Part shown: positions 49,401 through 61,400 of the stretch, one piece after another
Position numbering within the stretch: position 1 is the first letter of the stretch
Layout: the number at the start of each line of letters is the position of its first letter
Source: Chromobotia macracanthus
Taxonomy: Eukaryota; Chordata; Actinopteri; Cypriniformes; Botiidae
Direction: 5' to 3'
NCBI GenBank assembly: GCA_036877525.1
Contig: JAZGTH010000072.1
Location: 3,162,001 to 3,226,000, forward strand
DNA length: 64,000 nucleotides
Notes under the pieces: generated by a model
Told to the model about the DNA's origin: nothing
Database searches by the model: none
The model's input: the letters and a program-made list of their open reading frames with translations, nothing else
Program-made: the position numbers and the translations under genes

Positions 49401-52400
49401 TGCTGTGGTGCTTTGTGATATGTCATAGTAAAGATTTGTTGCAATATTCATGTACCATTGGTGCTTGCATGGTTCTCCATACTGTCACACCAGCTAACAA
49501 TTTTAGGTTGTAAGAACGTTTCCATAACATTTCCATTAAGTAACAAAAACCTTAAAAATGTTATTTTTCTAGGAACGTTCAGAGCATCCAGTTTTTAGAT
49601 GTTGTTTTAACATTATTACTTGTTTACGAGAATGTTCTTTAAACATTGTTAAATTCAGTAACATTTTTACAATGTTCCACTAACAACTTAAGAATAATGT
49701 TTTTGATATAAATAATATATTAAGTTAAAAAAACTTTATACTAATGTTACTGCAAGAACTTTTAGAGAACATTTAGAGAACACTCTGGGAACGTTCCTTG
49801 GTAGCTGATACCTTAGTGTGTATAAAAAACCTATAATGTTACCACGTTACAATCTGCAAAATCATGGTTTTATCATGGTACGATGTCCAAAACATCTGAT
49901 AATATCAAGTTACTATTTAATTTTTTTAATCATTACTGTATAGATGGTACCATAGTCTTCCAAGGTAGGCCTTACTTCAAAGAATTTTATTGTATTTCCA
50001 TGATAGGTGTCTAAAAAACATGGTGTTAAAACTATACCTACTGGTTCTCTTTTTTAAATGGGAGGCGGGAGGCATCCCGAGGGAGCTGTAGCGCCGGGTG
50101 GCTCGTCTCTGGGGTCGGATCCAGGCCCTTTCAGCCTCTGAATGCACGATCGCTTAGAGGGTTCTTGGCAGGGTTGCTTTAGCGCGTCTCTGTAGGCAAC
50201 AGTCATTAGAACACTGCTCACACTTCAGACTGCTTCCCGTCCATGCATGGAGCACAAGATGGAGGAGTCAGAGCAGAAAGAGGAGCTCAGGGGGAGAACC
50301 AGAAGAGGAGGAGTAAAAAACACACTGCCTGTTTCATCCGTTCATCCATTGAACTTTGTCACGCTTATGAAACTTCCTCACTGTCACCAGTGCAATGAGA
50401 TCTCTCTGCTTCTGACAGACACTCTTCAAGTTTGGACATACCGAGCAAACTTTCTCCTCTGGGTTTTGTGGAAGCATAAATAAATCAAGAAATAAATGTT
50501 TTAAAGGGACAATCGCATTAATTGTAAATAGAGAGGGCTTTTAAGATCGGTTGTCATGGCAACAGGCATATCAACAGGGACTCTTTATGGGCACAAAGCT
50601 TGTCAAGACACAGTACTCTTCCATTCAGTCCAGTTTATTTTTTGTATAGCATTTTTTGCAATACAAATGTTTCGAGGGAGGTTTACAGTTTAATGCCCTT
50701 ACAATCAAAGCACAGTATCTTTGAGGATTGGTATAGCACACAACCTTCTGTTTTTGTAGGCATTAGCACACACATACAGTATACTGCACACAGTATGCGG
50801 TTTTTAACATCTCCTTTGTGACTCATTGTTTGATTGGCTCTTTAAACAGCTAGAAGGAGCACAGATGAAGGAAAGAAATTTCTAGGTCAGAGGTTTTTCT
50901 GACAGAACTGTTTTATCTTAACACATTGTATTTAAAAAGCCAACTATGGTTTGAAAACACTTAGTCAACAAATAATTGCAGTGTTATTAAGATAATCACA
51001 GTCATCTGCGGGGTGCTACATTATTTGTCATTTTTGTGAAACAATGCATAAGTGAGGCGCTATAATATGCTGAAATTCAAAGATTTCAGAATTCATAAAT
51101 ATTGTCAAACAGCTAATGTGTATTAGCTTATCTGTTGACAGGGCAGTTGGTAAATACCAGAAACAGTGCAAAGAAGAACTTGTGTCAGTCGACCGAGCGG
51201 ACATGTTTATCAACCAATGTAGATCATCTCAGGATGGCCCAATATCCCATAATTCTTTGGACTGGCTGATATATGAGTCTATCACTGGCATGCAACTGGC
51301 AACAATTTTAGATTGTACGGACGTTTCCCTAATATTTCCATTAAGTAACAAAAATGTTTTAAAGGTTCTAGGAACGTTCAAAACGTCCAGTTTTTTAAAC
51401 ATTGTATTAACAGTTTTGGTTGGTTATAAGGACGTTATTCAAACATTTTTTAATTCTGTAACATTTTTAATTTGTTCCTCTAACAACATAAGAATAATGT
51501 TTTTGATGTTATGATATATGACATGAAAAAACGTTCCACCAATGTTACTTCAAGAATTGTTTTTAATAACATTGAAAGAACATTCTGAGAATGTTGCCTG
51601 TTAGCTGTGGATATGCAGAGAGAAAGAGGGAGATCACTAATCTAGCTGTCATCTTTATCTTTTTGATCCCTGTGTACACTTTGTAAGTTAAATGAAAGCA
51701 GGAGAGGATAGATTGGAGGAGATGAACCTTTGATGTATTGTCACCCTTTGTTTTGTGGAGAAGTGGCTAATCACATTCTCCTCTTCTCATGGAAAACATT
51801 AGATGTTTCACCCCTTTCAGGAACACAATCCCAAAACAACAGGAATGAAATGGAAGCAGCAGTTGTGAGTTAAGGGAACTGTGGTGAGGTTAAAGACAGA
51901 GAAAAGAGAGAAAACTAGCACAGCTGCTTGCGCAGACGGCCCACACCTGCGCAGCTGCACAGAGATTCGTGAATGACGAGCAGCCAGAAGATGCCATCTG
52001 CCGCGCCAGTCGACATCCTGGAGGAGATCCAGAAGAACCGGGCCCCGGAACCCCTCTGAAATGGATCACATGCAGAGTAATTGGAAATGAAGATGATGCG
52101 TATCTAACAGACTATTCTAGTAACAGACTTTTCTAGCTGGTTGATTTCCTCGAAAGTGTGAACAAATTCTCTGTGGCGCCTTTTAAAATGTTTTTTTTTC
52201 CCAACCAGGTCACACCAGTGGCGTGAGTTTGGGGCTGAATTTTTTCTCTGACCAGTGGCAGACGAGGAGAGTGTTCGGGGAAGCTGTTTGAAAACATTCA
52301 TTAGTTTCCGTTTGGTGATTCTTGTGGTGTGAAACTGACACACTCCACAAACTGACACATGGAGCTACTCGAACAAACACAACATTCAAACAAGCACTGC

Positions 52401-55400
52401 ACTGTTTACACTCATAAGCCTACAAATAGCTTACATTAGTATTTAAAATTTAAAGCTGCAGTCCGTAACTTTCCTCTCTTCCACCATCTCTGTTTGAAAC
52501 GTAAAACTGCAGGTTATTTCACATACTTTTTATTTATCAAGCAAATGCAAATGAGCTTGTTAGGTTGTTGCCTTGATAAGTCTCCACCAATGCTGATTTG
52601 CTAGTCATTTTGTCTGAATGTCAAATTGTATTTGAATTCAACTCAATGGCCTTTCACCCGCCTTATTAGCGCTCACGTTGATTTGGATTGTGTGTCTTCA
52701 CGTGCTGTGTGTGAACATGCCATCTGGACTGAATCAGGATTGACAGCTCTTATTGTCCACATTGACGTACGATTGACTCAGTTTAAAGCAGTACAGTCAC
52801 CACCAATTTGATCGCACATTCACCATGCAGGCGTGTGTCCAGGAGTCTTGATGTAATTTGCACATGTATACAGACACTCGACAACTGCTCAAGGAAATAG
52901 GATTGGAGTTCATTGGTTCAATATTGCACGAGTGCTGCTTGGGACATCACTTTAGGCGGAGATGAGGTGCTGTGGGGCTCGTCCCAACACAATCAATGTG
53001 TGCTCTACTTAACCATTGAATCAGGAGGGCTCAGCTGACCCAGTGGGGGCATGCAGAATCTGTCCTGCAACATCGACCCGGTGTCTCTTACTGTCTGCAC
53101 TGCTCTCATTAGCTTCCACTGGAAAAGAAATCATTATTTCGAGTCCCTTTCTCTCTTTCTCTGTCTCTCTCTGTATCTCTTTGTCTTTCCCTCTCTCTCT
53201 TTGTCTTTCTCTCTCTCTGTCTCTAACTCTTTGTCTTTCTCTCTCTCTCTTTGTCTTTCTCTCTCTCTCTCTGTCTCTAACTCTTTGTCTTTCTCTCTCT
53301 TTGTCTTTCTCTCTGTCTCTCTGTCTCTCTCTCTCTCTTTCTTTGTCTTTCTCTCTGTCTCTCTGTCTCTAACTCTTTGTCTTTCTCTCTCTCTCTTCCT
53401 CTCTGTCTCTCTCTCACTCTAACTTTCTTTGCCAGTGATAGTCGCAGTAACAGTGTTTGAGCTCAGAGCTTGATTGTCACAGCTAATGAGGCGGGTGTGT
53501 AAATGAGTGAGTCTGGCCAGTGATCCCTGTGGAGAACGACTGTCACCTCACAGAGGCTCCAAAATGAGAATGCCGATTATTAATGGAATGTGAGGTAGCA
53601 TATAGTTCAAAAATAATTAGTATGCAGCCTTTTATCAGCATTGTTAAGCCAATATTAAAATTTGGTCTGATACGAGCTTGTGAAAATTCACCTTATTAAC
53701 TGTTTAGCAATGTTTAGAAACCGATTCCCAAATAACAGGGAACATTCTCAGAGTGTTGGCTAACATTCTGTAAAAGCTCTCTCAATGTTATCAAAAACGT
53801 TCTTGCAGTAACATTAATAGAACTTTATTAATGTTATATATCATATATCGAAAATGTTATCCTTCAGCTGTTGGTGGAATGTTTTAAAAACATTGCACTA
53901 ACAACTCTCTGAACATTTTCACAACTTTCAAATCAACATTTTAATATTTTTGTTACCTAATGTAAATATTAGGGAAATGTTCATATAGCCTAAAATTGTT
54001 ATTAGGGTCATTTTTTTATTCTGTATTAAGTGACAGAGATCCTGTTTCAAGAGCACACTAAAGCCGCTACTGCACCCTTCCCAGAATTCTTAGTGGGATT
54101 CAGAGACCAACCGTTTGCAGTAAGAAAGCCAATGATTGGAAATACCGTCTGGTTCCGTGCATGCCAGTTACCAGCACAGTCATTTTTTATATAATGCTTA
54201 AGGTTCTTCTCGTATAAGTTGATCATTCTCACAAGCACATTGTCACCTAATGAGCGTGATGTTTTGAACCGTGAACTCATTATGAAGCACGTAGATCTCA
54301 CACACTGTGCTTTTCCACAGCGACTCAAAGCGAACGGAGGGGAATGTGCCTCCAGGAATTTACGGTTACAGTAATTTTCTGTTTGTCAGCCGTAAAGTGT
54401 GTTGAGAATGTCACCGGCGAGGAAAAAGGAAGAGCATAAACCCCGACAAATGTGGAGATTGAAAAGTCAAGGTTAGTTACGTGTTTCTCCATTCAGCCAT
54501 GCGTTCAAACGTTGACAAGCGTTGCATTCCTCCCTCCGTCCATACAGCCAATGGCAATTTCCTTTATCTTCTCTGCCCAGAAACACACACTCTTCCTTGG
54601 TGTCTCCTTCTCTCTCTCTCTCTCTCTCTCCCTCTCTCCACCCCCCACCTCCCCCACTCACCCACCTTCTTTATCTCACCCAATCCCTCCGTTCACAAAC
54701 GCTGTGTTACTCGTTCTCTCTGTGGTGGGTCATTGACACCTTTAATGAGTCAGCTCACAGTCGTGGTACTAAACGGTGATAATGTTATTCCATCTAGACG
54801 GGGAGATCGTGTGGGAAGATCTGCTCAGATCTGGAAGAGCTTGTGAAGCGCGTGGTCGAAGGAAGTCATTCGTGGCTTGTTTTCCAGTTCTAAGCCGTGA
54901 ACCAAAGCAAACCAGCTTCAAGATCGCAAACTTTAAATTGAAGAAAAAAGTAATAGCACAATGTTAATTGCAGCAGTTAACAATGTTGGGTTGTAAGAAA
55001 TAATATTTTTTTTTCATTAAGTAACAAAAACATTAAACATGTTATTTTGAAAGCATGTTTAAAACAGCTGTTTTTTAGATGATATACTAAGGTTATAGCT
55101 TGCTTTTAAGAATGTTATTCAAACTTTCTAATGCCAGAACATTTTAAAACCTTAAGTCTAACAACTTAAAAACATTAACATTCCCTGTTAGCTGGGTAGC
55201 ACCTGGTTAAATTGGGCCGTGGATAGTTTTGCGGTATAGTACTGCACACAATTTACTTTTTTTTCAGTTTACATTTATCACAAAGTATTCAGATATAGAA
55301 ACATAAATCCATCTGCTGTTATTTCTGTTTTAACTGATTCATTGATTGGTACTGCATCTCTGTTCAGGATTGTGGGTAATGTAGTTCTTTACCAGGACCT

Positions 55401-58400
55401 TTTAACATCGTTTTAACGTTTTTAAGTTAGAATCACACTAGCTTGTGGCTTTTATAGACTCTTACTGTCTACACAATCTCTGTCTGTCTTGAAAGGTTTA
55501 CCTTTATACGTTATTGCTAAAAATCATTTTCTCTCTTGAGAAAATCAATATTTTTTTTTACCTACAGAATTCTACTGTTGTGCTTTTTGCTGCCGGATTT
55601 TAGCTTTAATTCGATAAAGATGCAACTGTCTTGTAACGGTAAATAGACTTGTGATTTGTCAAAAAAAAAAACATCGGTCCTTCCAAATCTCTCCAGCAAC
55701 GTTGTCTAACTGCGAGTTTTCCAACTGCTTTCTAGGCTCCGATTATGACAATTGAATGCCTCAATTTTGATTTTGGCATATTCATTCAGAGCTGTGTTTG
55801 GAATTGATCCAGACGCACAAAGAGAATCTGGAGAGGAACCATCAAGCGTTTGTACACAGTTGACAGGATCTCGGGGTTCTTTCTGATCCGGATTGGTCGG
55901 GATCTTCCTCTTGTCAAGTGCATTGGGTGAAAAGACCTTTGTGTGACGTGATTGGCCTTTTTCACCTCTGTCTGAATGTCAAAGGATGCTGCTGCGAAGA
56001 ATTATATTCCAAGAGTTGTGCAGACGAATGGCATAGAATAGAATTCATTATTGAGACAGGAAGTGTCAGTTTTCATCTGCAACCCTAGTAAACAACATAC
56101 ATTTGTATAACCATAGCGCCTTGATGCATGTTTTGATGCATGTATTGTGTTAAATACATGCATGATGCATGTATGTAACATAGTAACATAGTATAAACAT
56201 TAATCATGTTTAGAATACCATGGTAGTGCTATGGTACTTTTTGATCTTTTTTTGCAAGCATTTTTAGATCAATTATAATGAACCAAAGCAAAAAAAATTA
56301 CTATGACTCTCCGTGGTACAGTCATGTACCAAATGTTAATACCATGGTATGTGTAATATCACGATACTGTTGAATTATTGTGCTTGCAGAGTAAAAAATG
56401 GTATGTAAATGTTACAGGGAAGTATTTTAAAGAATACCATGGTGTTACCATCATGGAATATTTACAAAAATAAAGTACCAAAAAAGGTACGATGGTATTA
56501 CCATGGTAGTTTGGATATGTGACATGGTATTCTTGAAAGTACAATGAAATACCATGTAAATACCACGGTACATTAATTTATCAACATTATAATATCAAAA
56601 TACCATAGCGTTACCATCTGATTACTGTGACGTAGTACCATCACTGTATTTTTTATAATTCTAGTGTAAGATACACCATGATATTTTTTTGTTATTGAAA
56701 TGGTGTCACATTCACGTCACATTTGCGCAGCAGCTCCGAACCACAGCTAGAATCTCAAGCCAATTTTAGCTGGATTAATATTTTTACCAGAGGTTTCTGC
56801 CTCTCCTGTGCTTTTCTCCGCACTGGCCATTTACTGCATTGCATTTGTTCTGTTTCCATCGTCACTGTCAGGAAAACTGTCTGACTCATAATCCGAGCGA
56901 ATAAGCAGCGTGTGGGGGGGCGGAAAGAAGCCGAGTTGAGGAAACAAGATAAAGAAAAGCGAGAGAGCCGGAGCAAACGAGAAAGAGAGAGAGGTTTAAG
57001 TTGATGACAGCCAGAGGAGGATTAATTTCTCAATCAGAGCTTCTGTTCTGTGGTTTTGGATGGGAGCTCGAAGACTTTCTGCCCTTTAGTAATTGGTGTG
57101 TGTTTGGACTGCGTGTTTGGGTCTTGTTATTTTGTGGCTGTGAATAAACGCATAGACTTTTGGGGACCAGCTCAAGCATGCTGACAGCGCATCTACTTTA
57201 CCAGACCTGTCGCATGCTCTCATGCAGGCTGGGTTTTAATGCTTCTTCTTCTTTCGTCTGATGTGAGCAATTTCTTCCCAGTGGAATAGTTCATTTGTCA
57301 TTCAGCATAGTGAGGGAAGCAACATACAATTGTAGTTTACGGTGTGGCACACTTGCTTCGTTCATGACAACGCAAACGTTTTTGTTTGTTGTGTTTCCAG
57401 TGAAGAGAGAGTTTTCTCCTGGTATTAAAGACATCCCCAGCTTTTTAGGTTGTAGGAACGTTTCCCTAATGTTTCCCCAGTAACAAAAATGTTACAAGTA
57501 TTATGTTGAAAGTTCTAGGAATGTTCAAAATGTCCAATTTATAGATACAGATAAATTGATATATAAATATATATAGATATAGATTAATGCTATTGCTTGG
57601 TTATAAAAACATTTTTCAAACAGTTTTTAATTCTGTATTGTTTTTAAAACATTCCAGTAACTACTTGTATAACATTAGGTAGGTAACATTAAGTAATAAC
57701 ATTTTTACACACACATATAAAACGTTTAAAAAGTTTTTACTATTATTTTACTATTATATGCAAGAATGTTTTTGATAACTTTGAGAGAACTTTTACAGAA
57801 CATTAGGCAAGTTCTCTGTTAGTTGGGTTGGTTCTGATTCTTTGTGGATTTGGTGTTTTGCATGAAAAGTTATGAAGAATGGTTTTACACAAAGTTTGCA
57901 TGGAAATTCGTTATGCATGTTTCACGAATGAGGCCAAAGTGGGTTATCAGCAATTTCAAAACACCTGCTACTTCTGCAGAACCGACATGTTATCATTTAC
58001 ACTGTAGCTAGCTAGTTAACTCACTTTCTGCAAATGTTACCTCTTATTGCAAACAATACACCCCTGACAAATGTCAGTAACTTGCCTCCAATATAATATT
58101 ATTTTGGATTTCTGTGTTACAAAATGTCTTCGGTTGTGAGTATTAGCTTCTCTCCCAAGCTTCATATACAATCAACAATGTTTTGTAACTAAATTCAAAA
58201 TGCATTAATACTGCCACCAAGGACTGAATTCAGATGGTTATGCAGCTATTGCAGATGGTAAAATTTTAGTTTTATTGTAGACAGGTGGGCTTGTTAATTG
58301 GTGGGCTTGACTTTTCAAGCAGTTTCTGATTGGTGGAATTGTTCATCTGACATTTAAAATAATCAGTTTAAAAATATTGTCAATTGTCTGACTATGGCCT

Positions 58401-61400
58401 TCTGGGTAGACAGTGGTTCACGTCCTAACTAACTACAAGCTCTCAGCGCTTAGTGGCACTGGAGTTTGGAGTCAGATGGTGTTTTGTCTGACCCACTTGC
58501 TATAAATAAAAGCCAACCAGTGTAGACTAGCAATCGAACGCAGCGGAAAACATCCAGAGACAATAATGTAAAATTGCTACTCTTTGTCGCCATGGATTAA
58601 ATGATCGACAGAAATGACATGCTGCGCTTGCAAACAGTGATTGCGGAAAACTTTCGCCTCAGATTGAGCTCTTATTGGATAAACTCTTGTTGCTGTTTGT
58701 TGTTCTGAGTGCTGTGCGATGGTTGTTATCACAAATCCAGTTTCTCATAGGTCAAATATTTTAGTCATCTTTACATTCCTTCCCAAGGCAAAGAAAGTGA
58801 AATCTCCTTAATGTAGTTTAATTGTTTCTCCTAGACAGCAGTGAGATTCAGAGGAGAGAAAGGGAAGACTTTTATCCTGAGAAGACCCCAATAATCCCCA
58901 GTGTCTCCTACAGAGTTCAAAAGAGATCTCGGCAACGTCTGAAACTGTGCTCAGTTTTACCAGGAAATGAAAATTTGCCCAAATTTCTGATCTCTTCTCT
59001 GCATGTTAATTTTATAGCTTTATACTCTTACTGTACACTAACAATTTCCTTTTCTGGTGTTTAATTCTCTTAATTTTTGGAGAAACATCTGAGACACAGT
59101 CGAGACGTAAATGAAACGTGACTAAGAACTCCATGAAGTCTTCAGAACTATAAAAGAGCACATGAATAATAACACATTATTATTATAATAACATTTTTTG
59201 TTATATTTTAAAGCTGCAATCTGAAGCTTTTGCCTTTCTATCGCCATCTCTGTTTGAAACATAAAATTGCAGGTTACTTTACATATGTTGAAGTCAAATT
59301 AAGTCAAACTGGCATTTATAATAATAATAATAATAATAACTGATTTTGGTTCATTTATAACCCATAAAATTACACATTGTAGCTTTAGGTACTTTTGTTT
59401 TAACTGGCTTACAGTTTAAGTCTCTAACGATGGCCAATACCTTCACATTTGCATTTATTGAACAGAACTGAAAGCAGACATGGATAAATTAACTTTCACT
59501 GGAGGACATAGTGGCCCTCTGCACTCCACATCAGGTGATTTCCTCCTGCACTCACATTCATTACATGTTTTATTGCTCAGGCAACGTCCCCGGACAGCCC
59601 TCCATCACTCTCCCAGGGTAATAGCCCTTTTTTCACCAGTGTAATTTAATTGATCAGCTACTTTCTTTCTTCACCTTGAGAAATGGCCTCCATGCTGAAA
59701 AAGCCAACACAGAGCAGAGGTGATGTGTGTATAATCTGGTTTGTTATGGAAAGGTTGTTTCTTGTGTGGTATTTTAATGCAATTTCATAGTCATAGCTGT
59801 TACACACACACACACACATAGTGGGATGCAAAAATGGCTTCTATTTTTTTCATTGTTGTAATTTTATATTATTTTTATACTACAAATTATATTATCAGCA
59901 TAACATTTCAGTTATGAGGTTTTTAGAAATTCAGAATTTCTTTGCAGCTTTTTTTGTTTAAATGGAAGCAAGAAAATCTGATTGAAAATCTGACCATTTT
60001 GTGGTAAATGGTCAACGTCACTTTATTCGTTTATTGACAAAAAAATTCTAAATCTTTCAGGTTAAAATTTATTTCTGGGTTTAAATGAAGAAATTGTCTT
60101 TCGCAAACTTCTGGGCTCCGCTGTACAGTATATATACACAGTGCAGTACAATATATAGAGTTTGGTCCTGTTCCCACAGAAGCATAAGCGTGAACTGATG
60201 TCACATTGTATGTATGGAGGAATAGCTGCCTCATTGACACCTCACTGGCTGAAACTGAAGGACTGAAGCACTTGAGTGGGAGAGAGAATTAGTTTGCGCT
60301 GTGGGCTGCAGCGCGGGAGGTGCAGCTGGACGTGTTGGCACACGTGGGAGACGCCGTGTCGGCTGCATTACATTCTGTGTTGTTTCTCCGACACGCTTCA
60401 TTTGCGTTCCGCTCCTTCCACCCTGTGAAGAGCCGTGGGCAAACCTGAATCAGCGTAAGTGAGAGAGAGAGCTTATAATAACCCACAATCCTGGCACTGG
60501 TCCACTCAGCCAAACACACCAGAAATAGTGCTGTAAAAATTTGTTTCCCCTTGAGCTCCACCTCCCACCCTAACCACTGACCCCTGATCAGTGATGCAGC
60601 TGACATCTGGCTCATGGAGCATACCCAACTAACAGGGAATGTTAGCTAGCGGTCTCTAAAAATTCTCTCAGCATTATCAAAAACCTTCTTGCAATGACAG
60701 TAATAGAACATTTTTCTATATCAAAAATAACAAATAAAATAACATTGTTAACATTTTTGTTAACACTTTATGTAAATGTTAAGGAAACATTCTTACAACC
60801 TAAAATTGTTAGTATTAGTTAGTAAAATTGTTTACTAGCCATACCAGCCTATTTAACTTCACTTTACCATAATCTTATTGCAAATCATGCTTTAAAATGC
60901 ACTTAAATAATTGTGTTTTGGCAACATGGTTTCCCATAGGGACGTTTTATTGCTCCGAGGTTGCTCAGAGCTCAGGAGACCTCGTGTAATTCTCAGTTAT
61001 GTTTCACAGGGATTTGAAGAATAAACATAGCCCTACATACCAAACAGTGCATAGCTCGTCCTCATACCGTCTGTGTTATGGACAAGAATGATCCATCAAA
61101 CTGTGAGAAATGCTGAGAAGATGTGTGCTGTTATTTTTCCAAGAGATCCGACTGATCTGATTTTAGCTGGTTGATGATAAAATAGGTGAATAAAAACTTT
61201 AAGGACTATATCTACAGGCTACTAAGCAACCACCTAGCAACCACTCAGAAGTCCTTAGCAACCCCACAGCAATGTGCTAAAACCAGTTACAACACCCTGG
61301 CAACCAGCTATCTTAGCATTGCAGTGGCAAGTTTTGCAGGTTGAAAGTATCACTCATTTCACTTTGGTTTCTTTAAAACGTTCTTTCAGAATCTAGATAC

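Noticed and set aside
53016..53422. Ser/Leu-rich reading frames of about 120 codons
   Set aside because: Translation of a CT-rich minisatellite.
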